From: Arenicella xantha
Lineage (GTDB): Bacteria > Pseudomonadota > Gammaproteobacteria > Arenicellales > Arenicellaceae
Length of the DNA: 64,000 nucleotides
Direction of reading: 5' to 3'
NCBI RefSeq assembly: GCF_003315245.1
Contig: NZ_QNRT01000002.1
Span: 1,295,825-1,359,824, forward strand
Shown here: in pieces, positions 34,247 through 43,640 of the stretch
Layout: each line of letters opens with the position of its first letter
Numbering within the stretch: position 1 is the stretch's first letter
The notes under the pieces: generated by a model
Told to the model about the DNA's origin: nothing
What the model saw: the letters and a program-made list of their open reading frames with translations, nothing else
The model's database searches: none
Program-made: the position numbers and the translations under genes

Positions 34247-34747
34247 ATGAAAAACTTTCTCTGTATTTGTTCTGCGCTATGCTTGCTTAGCTTTAACCAT
34301 CAAACTCTAGCGCAAGCGCGTGGTGAAATACCTGCATACGCTCACTTTGGTGATAAAAAAACTGCTTCTATTGATGACTTTATTACCCAATATCAGACCG
34401 CTTGGCGTGAACTCGACGCAAGCTCATTCGCCAAAATGCACTCTAAAGACACTGAATGGACAAACGCTTTCGCGCGAATTTTTCGTGGCCGCGAGGCACT
34501 CGAGATTTTCGTTAAAGAAAGATTATTCCCACAGTTTGCACAAATGCAAAGTAACATTGACACGTTAGACCTGCATGCAATCTCAAGTAGAATTCTGTCG
34601 GACTCTGCGGCCGTTCTTCATCTTTATACTGACCTAGGAACACCCACTGATCAAAGCGTGCGTCGTGTTCATTTTCACTTGGTGTTGGCCAACAATGGTG
34701 GCGAATGGGAGATTGTTCACACGGCGATTATGGATCCGCGACAGTAA
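34247..34747 (+). CDS. secreted NTF2-like (SnoaL/DUF4440) protein
   Basis: 166 residues with a signal peptide ending at about TLAQA (residue 24). The domain has DFITQYQTAWRELDASSFAKMHSKDTEW followed by FRGREALEIF, the pattern of NTF2-like polyketide-cyclase or ketosteroid-isomerase type proteins with a deep pocket. Activity cannot be predicted. It is divergent from the LytTR gene and ends at a strong terminator. Confidence 0.82.
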   Translation: MKNFLCICSALCLLSFNHQTLAQARGEIPAYAHFGDKKTASIDDFITQYQTAWRELDASSFAKMHSKDTEWTNAFARIFRGREALEIFVKERLFPQFAQMQSNIDTLDLHAISSRILSDSAAVLHLYTDLGTPTDQSVRRVHFHLVLANNGGEWEIVHTAIMDPRQ

Positions 34748-34764
34748 CCATCTCGGCAGCCACA

Positions 34765-34792
34765 AAAAAGCCCGGCTAAAACCGGGCTTTTT
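34765..34792 (+). terminator. intrinsic terminator after NTF2-like gene
   Basis: AGCCCGG (34769-34775) pairs with CCGGGCT (34782-34788) around a 6-nt loop and is followed by a run of five T, with A-rich DNA before. A standard Rho-independent terminator 18 bp after the stop. Confidence 0.92.
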
Positions 34793-34929
34793 CAGAGTAA
34801 TTGCAGTTGGCTATCTAGCAACTCTGGCTCTTCTACTATGGTAGAGCCTCTGCCCCAAAGCACGTTCACAGGCTCTTAGTTGCTAAGCAGTCATTCAAGA
34901 CTTGAGTTACTTTCTTGATCTTTCGGAAC

Positions 34930-35781
34930 CTAGTTCTCAAAACTTAGGTTGGTAAACTCCGAGACAACAATCGACGGTGCCTGCGCAAAGTAATCATACA
35001 ATTCGTCATAACTGGAAAGATAACTGTTCGCAGTAGACTTAGCGAGTGACTGCCCTTGTTCAACTACTGCAATATGATCAAACTCTACGATATTCAAACC
35101 TTTTGACCATAGGACGATTGAAACCGCTTCGCAATTTTCGGGCACACTCACTTCGACATTGAACCGATTCCACAAATCGTTTTGATTAGCATGCCCTGCC
35201 GATGTTGGTATATGTTTGTAGATACGCCGTTTTTCATACTGACCCTCCTCCATATGCAGGAACACCCAAATACCAAAATCGGCAATTGCATTAGAACGCC
35301 TCATCTCTTCAGCGAATAACTCACGCTGCAACTTCGAGCTCAGGAGCAGGTTTTCTTCGTACCACGCTCTATACTTATTAGCCATGTCCTCATTGAAATT
35401 AACCATTCTCATTTCAAATTTCTCTCTGTCTGATTCAGCAACCTTTTCATCGAACAGTTCTTCCAGTTTTAAAAAATCAGGAGTGGTACTTTTTGCAAAC
35501 CCTGAGATGTGAAGGTGTTTCCCTTGGAGCTTATTAGGCACTATGGTTTGAATCAAATAGGCTTCGTGTCGAAAGAGGTCATAAAACGAGCTGGAGTCAT
35601 TTTCAAAGTCTAGCTCGGTACTGTCGATAATAAGTAAATTATCTCCATCCTGAGAATCGGTTGATCGCGCGACTTCTACTCTAGAACTCGACACATTGTA
35701 AAACGTCCATGCATCCAGATCTGCTGTCAGAGCATCAGATGACCAACAGCCAAGCCACAATATTGTTATCAAGCACTTCAA
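34930..35781 (-). CDS. unknown secreted protein
   Basis: 283 residues. A short signal peptide (MKCLITILWLGCWSSDALTA) is cleaved near residue 20. The mature protein starts DLDAWTFYNVSSSRVEV and is beta-rich at both ends, with a helical middle (residues 110-150, AWYEENLLLSSKLQRE). It has the look of a carbohydrate-binding-like jelly roll with an insertion, but I cannot name a family. AT-rich island gene, read alone. Confidence 0.65.
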   Translation of the reverse strand: MKCLITILWLGCWSSDALTADLDAWTFYNVSSSRVEVARSTDSQDGDNLLIIDSTELDFENDSSSFYDLFRHEAYLIQTIVPNKLQGKHLHISGFAKSTTPDFLKLEELFDEKVAESDREKFEMRMVNFNEDMANKYRAWYEENLLLSSKLQRELFAEEMRRSNAIADFGIWVFLHMEEGQYEKRRIYKHIPTSAGHANQNDLWNRFNVEVSVPENCEAVSIVLWSKGLNIVEFDHIAVVEQGQSLAKSTANSYLSSYDELYDYFAQAPSIVVSEFTNLSFEN

Positions 35782-35889
35782 AACTTCAGTTCACGAGTAA
35801 ATAAGCATCTATTTCGTCCCAACAAATATTCCTATTTTTTTGCACGAATTATGCAGCAACTTAGTGAACATCGAATTTCCGTACTGACC

Positions 35890-35924
35890 ATTCCACAGGC
35901 AGTCATTTGGCGCAAAATTGCCCT
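35890..35924. repeat. 35-bp direct repeat, copy 1
   Basis: ATTCCACAG..GTCATTTGGCGCAAAatTGCCCT. It matches the second copy at 36834-36868 in 31 of 35 positions. The two bracket the lipoprotein gene at 36073-36714. A related core (TTGCCCTTTGCGGACATTCA) is seen near 29870. Confidence 0.8.
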
Positions 35925-36072
35925 TTATAGTCCAGTGTTGTCTTAAAGGGCTCTGATCCCTTAAGATTACTTTGCGGCCATTCAATGAAGAGGCAATGGC
36001 AACGCAAGACACCGTACCTGCGTTTAACGACTTGCACCGTAAAACACGTTGTTGGTGATTAGCAGATTGCCG

Positions 36073-36714
36073 CTACAGCCCTTTTTCGTCAAGGAGCTTG
36101 TCTAGATTCTCCAGAAAGTTCAGGTATGCCCTTTCATAAGCCAGTTTCCAATTAGCGTCACTTGCAACCTGTCCCTTATTGATACCATAGCCTGTCACAT
36201 CGACAGTTACATTTTCGGAAGATGAGTCAAATTCAATTTGAGTTTGCAAATCTGACTCAAAACTAACCGACCACATCCCCGGTGAAAACCAAGCCCAAAA
36301 TTTCGCTATGTCGACAGTGACATGATTAGGGGCATTTTCGTCATCAACTACATTATAGCCACGACTTTCAAAGCCGATAGTTAATAACTCCCGAACTTTG
36401 TCTTGAACGGTTTGACCTTCAGGTAGCGCAACGTCACCCATTGCAGCACCATAGCCATTTCTTTGCCGGCCAATCAGGGTTGACAGCTTATCTTGAGAAG
36501 TGGCACTTAAATCGCCTTTAACCGAGGGAGTGGAAGGGGCTCGAGGTTTCTGTTCGAACGCCCTTTTGTCGTGTATTTCGGAAATATAGATTGCTCCGGT
36601 CACGTTTTTTTCATTACTGTATTGAGGGATATCAAGATCAATATTTCGAGTGCCTGTTACGCATCCAGTTAACGTAAAAATAGCCAGCAGGCATACAATT
36701 TGAATTTTTTTCAT
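36073..36714 (-). CDS. lipoprotein, distantly YajG-like
   Basis: 213 residues. The signal peptide ends in the lipobox LTGC (Cys at about residue 18). The mature part has the pattern of YajG-type lipoproteins: a strand with GAIYISEIHDKR, VQDKVRELLTIGFESRGYNVV, HVTVDIAKFWAWFSPGMW and a C-terminal helix. The similarity is at the level of pattern only. It probably sits in the outer membrane facing the periplasm. Bracketed by two 35-bp direct repeats, so possibly a mobile single-gene unit. Confidence 0.7.
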   Translation of the reverse strand: MKKIQIVCLLAIFTLTGCVTGTRNIDLDIPQYSNEKNVTGAIYISEIHDKRAFEQKPRAPSTPSVKGDLSATSQDKLSTLIGRQRNGYGAAMGDVALPEGQTVQDKVRELLTIGFESRGYNVVDDENAPNHVTVDIAKFWAWFSPGMWSVSFESDLQTQIEFDSSSENVTVDVTGYGINKGQVASDANWKLAYERAYLNFLENLDKLLDEKGL

Positions 36715-36833
36715 GGGTTATCCTTTTCTAAAATATTGATGAAATATTAGTGAGCACAAAATTTACGCTGCGAGCCCGCGCTTGTGAAACCCTTCCGAAC
36801 GAAACGGAGGTGTTTTACGTAACGGCTTTGAGT

Positions 36834-36868
36834 ATTCCACAGCCGGTCATTTGGCGCAAACCTGCCCT
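36834..36868. repeat. 35-bp direct repeat, copy 2
   Basis: ATTCCACAG..GTCATTTGGCGCAAAccTGCCCT, 31 of 35 positions as in the copy at 35890-35924, 944 bp apart. It continues into AAGCGGACACTCA, which resembles GCGGACATTCA near 29880. Confidence 0.8.
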
Positions 36869-36961
36869 AAGCGGACACTCATTAATTTCACTCTGGCCCC
36901 ATTAATTTCATCGCAACGTACCAAAGCCCCAAAACTTGATGCTTATCTCGAGATAACAAAA

Positions 36962-38338
36962 TTATGGCGCTCCAAGCAACAATTCAACGTCGAACCCAGT
37001 AAGGTCGAACTCCTTGATCCAGACTGCAGCGAGGTTGGACGATGTCGTAAGAGGCGCGGCGCCTATGTTGGTTATATACGTTGGGTCTCCTACCAGACCA
37101 GAGTCGCAACTATTACACTGAATTTCAATTCGCCAGAGCTCTGAAGTGCTATCGGTCGGAGCAGCAACATCAAAGATTATTTCGTTGTCTCCAGATTCAG
37201 GGTAGTAGAAAAAGGAGAACGATTCAGGGATACCAAATCCGCTGACCACTTCTGTTACAGTTACTACTATTTGTTCACCGCCACTTGCTAAAAAACCGTT
37301 TGGAAAAGAAATTGTGCCGGTATAACGTGTTCCAGGTTCAAGTGCAATAGGTACTTCAGTTCTGGTATTGACATCAAAGTCACTCGCTCCAAAAAAGTCG
37401 GTCGTTCCAGTGACTGTGCTCCAAAAACCACCAGTAGCTAGATCCAATGCGGTACAACCCGATAAACATTTGTACTGAATCTCTCTGGTGACAGCGTCTC
37501 CTTCAACTAAAAATGGAAGTTCATAGGGAATGCTGGAAGCGCCCTCTGGAATTGTGACCTCGATTTGACTGGTTTCGATAAATGGGCTACTAAAGTCGAA
37601 ATCGAGCGGAAAAGTTTGTATTTCGACGGTGACTCCGCCTACTGGCGCAAGCAAGCCTTCTGGCAAAAGCACGTAACCATAGATCGCAGGTTCACCTTGA
37701 TCACCATCGTCTTCATTCAGCAGTAAACCAATTATACCGCTTAAAGCTGGAGTAAAACCGTTAGAGGGCAAGTTAGATCCTTGCCCATTATTATTTGCTG
37801 AATCAGAGCACGATTCTGGTTGGACGTTATTAGTCGGCTCTATATTAAAATTATCAAACAGAACTTCGGAATTTGAACCGGCCGCAAAAAGAATACTCCA
37901 TTGCACGAACATAGGGTCAAAACTCAAGTAGAAAGACTTGGTACACCAAAGGTTATTTGTGTCCGGCAATGACAATTCCTTTAGCCCAGTGGGTGAGTCA
38001 TAAAGAATTTCCAAGGACTCGTCAACGTTGTCGAAGCGGTTATCTCTGTTGTATTTGTATTCAAAGGTCACAGTAACCGGTCGATCTACAAAGTATCCGC
38101 CAGTAACACCGGTATGCGCAGATTCCTCTATTACCTGAAGCGAAGACCCACCCTGACGATAATCGTCCTTATTCTCTATATAATGATGAGAAAAAGCTTC
38201 CCATCTTGTTTCTTCCAAAATCTTATTAATAGGTCCATTCCAAAACTGTGCATCAGCCGTATGTTGGGAAAATATCAAGACTAAGAAAATCACAGCCTTT
38301 AGGATCGGGTTATTGGGTTGTTCAATTCCGTTTGGCAT
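36962..38338 (-). CDS. large secreted protein of unknown function
   Basis: 458 residues. A hydrophobic segment (AVIFLVLIFSQHTADA, about residues 15-30) serves as signal peptide. The mature part appears to contain two or three beta-sandwich-like domains: an N-terminal one with FSHHYIENKDDYRQGG (about residues 47-62), a linker rich in Asn, Gly and Ser, then repeated segments with paired Cys (EIQYKCLSGCTALD; IEIQCNSCDSG) that suggest two related disulfide-stabilised modules. No catalytic motif seen. Probably extracellular or cell-surface. Confidence 0.65.
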   Translation of the reverse strand: MPNGIEQPNNPILKAVIFLVLIFSQHTADAQFWNGPINKILEETRWEAFSHHYIENKDDYRQGGSSLQVIEESAHTGVTGGYFVDRPVTVTFEYKYNRDNRFDNVDESLEILYDSPTGLKELSLPDTNNLWCTKSFYLSFDPMFVQWSILFAAGSNSEVLFDNFNIEPTNNVQPESCSDSANNNGQGSNLPSNGFTPALSGIIGLLLNEDDGDQGEPAIYGYVLLPEGLLAPVGGVTVEIQTFPLDFDFSSPFIETSQIEVTIPEGASSIPYELPFLVEGDAVTREIQYKCLSGCTALDLATGGFWSTVTGTTDFFGASDFDVNTRTEVPIALEPGTRYTGTISFPNGFLASGGEQIVVTVTEVVSGFGIPESFSFFYYPESGDNEIIFDVAAPTDSTSELWRIEIQCNSCDSGLVGDPTYITNIGAAPLTTSSNLAAVWIKEFDLTGFDVELLLGAP

Positions 38339-38587
38339 GTTTTATCGAGGAATGGCTCATTTATTTCGCCGAAAGTCTAGCACGAAACGAATTGATGGCA
38401 TAAGAAGAACATCTGAGTACTCCATCAAAAAGTGCGTGCAGACCCCAGCGTTCCTTCTCATGGCCAATGACCGTTTTGAGTTTTACGGACATTGGCTGAA
38501 ACCTAGCAGTCTAAAACACCAAGATCAGGTTCCAACATTTACCCCTTAGCTTATCAAGTTAACGGATGAATGCACGATATTCCCCAA

Positions 38588-39544
38588 CTAATCAGTTTGT
38601 TTGAAGTGCTTTATGGAGAACTCAACACGTTGCTCAACACTCTGCGTTCGTCGATGAGTCAGCCCTTCAATAGCTCGCAGTCTGGGTAGAATCCCCATCC
38701 CGTTGGCCATTTGAATGGCTAATCCGGGTCGGGCATTGAGCTCTAGCACCAAGGGGCCACGGTTCTTATCTAATACAATGTCAGCCCCTAAATATCCTAG
38801 ACCACTCATTTCAAAGCAGGCCGCGGACAAATGCAATAAACGCTCCCAGCCATCAATTTGGATTGCCTTAAGGTCCATGCCAGTATCCGGATGTTTACTC
38901 ACTGGGCGATCATATTGCACCGCCGATCGCGCAACCCCAGTCGAAATATCCAGTCCGACGCCAACCGCGCCCTGATGCAAATTAGCTTTACCGTCACTAG
39001 CATGAGTTGCCAACCGCAGCATCGACATCACTGGGTAGCCTTTAAACACGATCATGCGAATATCCGGCACACCTTCATGACTTAGTCCGTTGAACACCGG
39101 GTCAAACTCAATAAGCGCCTCAATCACCGCTACATCCGCCGCTCCGGCCAAACTAAATAATCCAGCGAGAATATTTGAAATATGGCGCACAATTTCATCA
39201 CGCGAAACGTAATCGCCGCTGGCCTTTTTATAACCATTTTCATCGGAATGAAGAATGACCAAAATGCCCTTTCCGCCGCTACCCTTAGCTGGCTTAATAC
39301 AAAACCCCTCATGTTGTTCCAAAATTTGGAACACCTCTTCCACATCGTGTTGCATGCGCACCACACCCAATAGGTCAGGCACGGCAATGCCATACTCAAG
39401 GGCCAAGGTCTTCGTCTTTAACTTGTTGTCCACATTCGGGAACATAGACCGATCGTTGTAGCGCGATATATAAGCAAAATTGCGCTGATTCATACCCATT
39501 ACGCCGCGCCGACGTAGCTCGAAGGGATTAGCAAAATTAAACAT
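38588..39544 (-). CDS. RimK-like ATP-grasp ligase of the 7TM-transglutaminase cluster
   Basis: 318 residues. An alpha-L-glutamate-ligase-related ATP-grasp enzyme: GFCIKPAKGSGGKGILV (ATP-binding loop, about residues 100-116), DIRMIVFKGYPVMSMLRLAT, GYLGADIVLDKNRGPLVLELNARPGLAIQ (metal-binding acids and Asn). It probably forms an amide bond onto an unknown substrate. It is the third gene of a minus-strand operon, 8 bp after the gene for a transglutaminase-like membrane protein, an arrangement widespread in gammaproteobacteria whose overall function remains undefined. Confidence 0.9.
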   Translation of the reverse strand: MFNFANPFELRRRGVMGMNQRNFAYISRYNDRSMFPNVDNKLKTKTLALEYGIAVPDLLGVVRMQHDVEEVFQILEQHEGFCIKPAKGSGGKGILVILHSDENGYKKASGDYVSRDEIVRHISNILAGLFSLAGAADVAVIEALIEFDPVFNGLSHEGVPDIRMIVFKGYPVMSMLRLATHASDGKANLHQGAVGVGLDISTGVARSAVQYDRPVSKHPDTGMDLKAIQIDGWERLLHLSAACFEMSGLGYLGADIVLDKNRGPLVLELNARPGLAIQMANGMGILPRLRAIEGLTHRRTQSVEQRVEFSIKHFKQTD

Positions 39545-39552
39545 GATTACGC

Positions 39553-41049
39553 TTAGTCGTCCGTCATAGGCTTGAAGCGACGAAGCTCTGATAAGCGATA
39601 ACCGGTGTATTGCCCCATCAGCAGAATCGCGGCCATAATCAATGCGTGTACGCCCAAGAAATTAAACGCCCAATGACGGATCAGTGCATTGTCCATCATA
39701 AGATAGGCGATCACCGCCACCAGCAGGCTGCCACCGCCCTGAACTAAAACTTCTTGACCGCCTTCTTCTTCCCACAGAATGGACATCCTCTCGATGGTCC
39801 AGGCCATAATAATCATTGGAAAAAAGGTGATGGTAAGTGCATCGGTTAGCCCCAACCTAAAAGCAATAATCGTAAACAGCACGATAATTCCGATCACCAC
39901 GATGACCACTGCCGATATCCTCGACACCAGCAGTAAATTCAGGTGCGACAAATAGGATCGAATGACTAAGCCGGTTGATACCACCAGCAAAAAGCCCAAG
40001 ACTCCATTTAATAATTCTGTTTGAATAAACGAAGTCGCAATTAATATTGGCATAAAGGTGCCGCTGCATTTAACGCCGACAATCACGCGTAAAAACACCA
40101 CCACTAGCGCCCCAATTGGCAACAACAGAATCCCTTTAAATAAATTTTGCTCAGCGATCGGTAAGTTGTACAAACCAAAGTTGAACAGATCGCCATTAGC
40201 GAGTTCTGCGTTAGCCGCTTGCAACGCACTACGCGTAACCTGACTGATCGAAAAGGAGATGCTCGAGTTTTCACCACCAACCACATCCAATAACGCGGGC
40301 GAATCTTGCAGCCAAATAATAACCGGCAGATCAGGATCTAGGCCTTCAGACTGCAGGTCGAACAACTCCCATTGCTGATTTATGTACACCTGCACTAACG
40401 GCACCAACGTCTGGTGTCGACGGCCATCTTCAAGCACCAAACCACCAACTCGCTTAGAGGGTACCGCCGCCATTTCCAGCAACTGCAAAAACACCTCGGT
40501 TCGAGAATAACGCGACAACAACATTGCGACGCTTTGATCATCAGACTGCAGCACACTTTCTAACTGCATTACCAACAACTCTCGATTGCCCGACTTTGCG
40601 TAAGCATCGTTTAGCAGGGCTTGTGCCGTGGCTTGATAAGGCTCGAGCCAAGGCTCAAACTCGGGCCGTTGAATCGGCTCGTCGACTCGCTCTTGATCAC
40701 GGTTCTCTTTAAATAAGCCCTGGTAGTACAAGGTTTGTGGACCGGAAACTTGGCGTTTGCTCCAAACCACTTTGGAGTCGGCCGCTTCACGTAGAACATG
40801 CACACCATAGGCCGGCGACGCGGTAAACTCTTCGACCAACTCAAACTCAGGGTCTTGCGGAAGGGTTAGCTGCGCACTGACGGCATCATTCTTACCAGTA
40901 AAACTGATCTCTGCCTCTATCTGCCACAGGGTAATCTGCTCACCAGTGGTTAACGGCACACCACTTTCGACGTGCCGATAGTAGATGCTGGTCAGACCAA
41001 CCGCAATCAGCGTAAAGATTAGAAATAGAAATGGGCCTCTGGCTGACAA
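39553..41049 (-). CDS. inactive transglutaminase fused to seven membrane helices
   Basis: 498 residues. An N-terminal membrane helix (residues 5-22) anchors a periplasmic domain of the inactive-transglutaminase type (about residues 30-265), without a Cys nucleophile in the expected place. The C-terminal half (about residues 300-485) has seven hydrophobic helices. It is 1 bp from the upstream protease-like gene and 8 bp from the RimK-like gene. The periplasmic domain may bind the substrate handled by its partners. Confidence 0.9.
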   Translation of the reverse strand: MSARGPFLFLIFTLIAVGLTSIYYRHVESGVPLTTGEQITLWQIEAEISFTGKNDAVSAQLTLPQDPEFELVEEFTASPAYGVHVLREAADSKVVWSKRQVSGPQTLYYQGLFKENRDQERVDEPIQRPEFEPWLEPYQATAQALLNDAYAKSGNRELLVMQLESVLQSDDQSVAMLLSRYSRTEVFLQLLEMAAVPSKRVGGLVLEDGRRHQTLVPLVQVYINQQWELFDLQSEGLDPDLPVIIWLQDSPALLDVVGGENSSISFSISQVTRSALQAANAELANGDLFNFGLYNLPIAEQNLFKGILLLPIGALVVVFLRVIVGVKCSGTFMPILIATSFIQTELLNGVLGFLLVVSTGLVIRSYLSHLNLLLVSRISAVVIVVIGIIVLFTIIAFRLGLTDALTITFFPMIIMAWTIERMSILWEEEGGQEVLVQGGGSLLVAVIAYLMMDNALIRHWAFNFLGVHALIMAAILLMGQYTGYRLSELRRFKPMTDD

Positions 41050-41050
41050 A

Positions 41051-41740
41051 CTAGTTGCTCCGTAATATCAATTTGCGACTCACATCCACCACCGCTATGT
41101 CACGAATAAAGCTTCTACCGATCAAGATTTGATAATCCAAATTTCGTCGGTCCGCGAGATTAAATAATTGCTTCCGGTAGATTTTTCCACCAATTAGCAC
41201 ATCCATCTTGATCTCAAAGCGGTCCTCGGTGATCGAGCCACTTTGTTTAATCCTAACCGTATCAAACACTGGGTATTCGTAGATCTCAGCATCTTTCTTG
41301 GTGCTTAAGGTAAAACGAATCCAGTCTTTGCCGTCGCGCTCAAAGGGCTTTAAATTATAAACCCCAAGCGACGATGTATCCGCGCCAGTATCAACCCGCG
41401 CGTTGAATCTTAAGTCTTCCTTTATTAATTTGACGCGCTCGACCTCCCCCATTATTAGCTTGCCGTCTTTAACGACTTTGGGAGCTTGCACCGGGCTAAC
41501 ACAACGATCAACAATCTTCGTAGTTTCCTTGACGGTTTCGAGCTTTTTCAATTCTTCAGAAAGAGTACTAATGTTCTTCTGACAGCTTTCTTCAAACGCA
41601 TCGGCCAAACGACTTTCCATTCCGTCTAAGCGACTTTCCACACGCTCTAATTCGACCGCATATTGCGGGTCAGGATCAAGTTGCGAAATGCAGCCGGATA
41701 AGCCGACGGCTATTAAGAGTGGAAGAGTCAGTCTGAACAT
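41051..41740 (-). CDS. retropepsin-like (RimK-associated, pfam05618-type) lipoprotein protease
   Basis: 229 residues. A signal with lipobox LSGC (Cys about residue 17) and a coiled-coil stalk (residues 28-70) precede the domain. Its key segment NARVDTGADTSSLG has the Asp-Thr-Gly of aspartic proteases, and ILIGRSFIRD is the second conserved motif. The family is commonly named ATP-dependent zinc protease, but the sequence fits a single-lobe, probably dimeric aspartic protease. First gene of the three-gene operon; the gap to the next gene is one base. Confidence 0.88.
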   Translation of the reverse strand: MFRLTLPLLIAVGLSGCISQLDPDPQYAVELERVESRLDGMESRLADAFEESCQKNISTLSEELKKLETVKETTKIVDRCVSPVQAPKVVKDGKLIMGEVERVKLIKEDLRFNARVDTGADTSSLGVYNLKPFERDGKDWIRFTLSTKKDAEIYEYPVFDTVRIKQSGSITEDRFEIKMDVLIGGKIYRKQLFNLADRRNLDYQILIGRSFIRDIAVVDVSRKLILRSN

Positions 41741-41858
41741 TGCGGGGTCGTTATTTACTTTTGCAGCTTATGGTATCGACTATTGCAAAAAATGAATAGT
41801 GGTAAGCCAATTTAAATAGATGTTAGCGAATGACACAAGACCGTCGTCATCGGCGTGA

Positions 41859-42776
41859 CTAATGTCCATTAGTGGTGAGTTGGTAGCCCGAGGTCGGGAA
41901 GTGCACATGCAGAATACCAAATTGCTTAGTGTGGCGTGCAATTACCCAACGACTGTCATCAGCGCCCACCAACAAACCGGTCACGGAGTCGCGCGCATAG
42001 TCATTAGGCTCAATACTGACACTTGCGCCAACATCAGGGTGACTTAATAACTCCGCACTTAAGCCTCGCGGCTGACTTTCTAAGGCGGTCTGAAACACGA
42101 AATCACGACTGATCTTGGCCTTGTTACCATGACCGAATGCTTTCATTCTAGCTTGCCAAGCCAACGCTTTATCGCAACCATCAAGAAACACTCCCGGCCG
42201 GGTCAGGTCAGCAAACCACACTAGATGATAAGCGGCAAAATCGGCTAACGTAGGGGTATCACTAAACAGGAAATCATGGGCCAACAACTGCTGTTCAAGC
42301 TCCGCTTTAAATTGATCGAGTCGGACTTCCAAATCACTACGTTTCACACGAGGCATGTTCGATGTTTTGCCTATTCCGGCTCGATCTTTCATCAACTTAA
42401 CTATCTGCCAAGGCCAGTAGCGCGTAACTAACATCGCAAGTACCGACTTCGGCACGGCGGTCTGCACAATAGCCATAAACCGTTCGGAATAGGTTTGGTC
42501 AATGAACGATTGGGCTTGCGAGGAGCAACCAGTGTAAGCTAACTCAGGACGATTGCTAAGTGCCGCAATCTCGGCCGCTATAATCCGTGTATCACAGAAT
42601 AGATCAGCGCCAATTTGCGCCACAGGAATCCGCCGATAACCGCCAACTAAAGGGTCGACTATTGGCCGAGGTGGCATTGGTGGCGAAATAGCTGATTGCC
42701 ATGCCAAGCCCGTATAACCGAACATTAAGCGTATTTTTTCAGAATAAGGAGATAAATCATAGTGATGTAAAATCAA
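41859..42776 (-). CDS. glutathione S-transferase family protein
   Basis: 305 residues. The N-terminal thioredoxin-like domain starts HHYDLSPYSEKIRLMFGY with the GST Ser/Tyr region, followed by RRIPVAQIGADLFCDTRII. A helical C-terminal domain contains HDFLFSDTPTLADFAAYHLVWF (about residues 176-197). It is longer than usual (about 200-230) because of an extra C-terminal segment rich in Ser. Probably cytoplasmic, conjugation substrate unknown. Confidence 0.88.
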   Translation of the reverse strand: MILHHYDLSPYSEKIRLMFGYTGLAWQSAISPPMPPRPIVDPLVGGYRRIPVAQIGADLFCDTRIIAAEIAALSNRPELAYTGCSSQAQSFIDQTYSERFMAIVQTAVPKSVLAMLVTRYWPWQIVKLMKDRAGIGKTSNMPRVKRSDLEVRLDQFKAELEQQLLAHDFLFSDTPTLADFAAYHLVWFADLTRPGVFLDGCDKALAWQARMKAFGHGNKAKISRDFVFQTALESQPRGLSAELLSHPDVGASVSIEPNDYARDSVTGLLVGADDSRWVIARHTKQFGILHVHFPTSGYQLTTNGH

Positions 42777-42795
42777 GCAGCAACTCCTGGGACTT

Positions 42796-42833
42796 TAAGT
42801 CGGTAGCGGGTCGGTAGAGGTAAGTCGGTAGCG
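42796..42833. repeat. short tandem-like repeat upstream of the GST gene
   Basis: TAAGTCGGTAGCG occurs at 42796-42808 and 42821-42833, with a shorter copy (GTCGGTAG) between them. It lies just upstream of the GST start on the minus strand and could be part of its promoter region. Confidence 0.6.
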
Positions 42834-42907
42834 TTAATTATTGTGGTCACACAATAGTTGAAGCCTGAGTATAGCGTATTCCTAGCGGCGGTTAGATCCA
42901 ACGACCG

Positions 42908-43606
42908 CTAGCTGTTAGCATGCGCCAGGCGTGCTAGTTGCGCCGTTACTTGCCGCAGATGGCCAGATTTTACCCAGACCTTGGCATCACTACCGCCAAC
43001 GATTACCTCGAGCTGCGTACCGCACGGCAGTCTTATCCAGCTGGCTTCTCGTAAGCAATGACCATTGACTTGCAATTCACCGTCAAGGACAAACAGCTCG
43101 ATTCCGTCGGGCCACGCGAAGGTCTGCGTGAAGCCCGCACGCCAATACTGTATCGACACCGACTCGAATTCGTTTTCAAACAACTGATTATGGCTAGTCG
43201 CAGACGCTGGAGACTCACTCCCGATACTTGCTGACGCTGAGACTAGTCGTATTTGCTGTGTATCGCTAGGGTCAAACTGCCAGAGCTTAACTAAAATAGT
43301 GCATCCTGTTTGTGACCCTGGCGTGTGACTAGTACCCGGCGGATTGCGTACATAAGAACCCGCCGGATAATCACCATGTTCATCTTGAAACACGCCTTCC
43401 AACACCAAGAACTCTTCGCCACCGTCATGTCTATGAGCTGAAAATTGGCTAGCCGGAGCGTAACGCACAACCGAGGTAGCACGGGCGACTTCGTCACCAA
43501 CACGTTCCAGCGGTCGTCGCAGAACACCAGGCATCGGCGAGTTGACCCATTCTTGCTCAGCAGAATGCACCACCGCCAGCGCCTGAAAATCGGCATTAAT
43601 ATCCAT
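42908..43606 (-). CDS. cupin-domain protein of the ChrR type
   Basis: 232 residues. The cupin metal site is visible in AHRHDGGEEFLVLEGVF (two His, Glu; about residues 56-72) and PPGTSHTPG (third His, about residue 92). The second half is a degenerate cupin-like repeat. ChrR-type cupins act as anti-sigma-like zinc regulators, but here the N-terminal zinc-binding domain of ChrR is missing and no sigma factor gene adjoins. A small-molecule dioxygenase or binding role is equally possible. Confidence 0.82.
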   Translation of the reverse strand: MDINADFQALAVVHSAEQEWVNSPMPGVLRRPLERVGDEVARATSVVRYAPASQFSAHRHDGGEEFLVLEGVFQDEHGDYPAGSYVRNPPGTSHTPGSQTGCTILVKLWQFDPSDTQQIRLVSASASIGSESPASATSHNQLFENEFESVSIQYWRAGFTQTFAWPDGIELFVLDGELQVNGHCLREASWIRLPCGTQLEVIVGGSDAKVWVKSGHLRQVTAQLARLAHANS

Positions 43607-43640
43607 AAACAGTCAGCACTACCCAGCGAGTTTCTCGGTA

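Noticed and set aside
32392-36868. Integron attC sites
   Set aside because: The bracketing repeats lack the GTTRRRY and RYYYAAC ends of attC sites and no integrase gene is present in the window.
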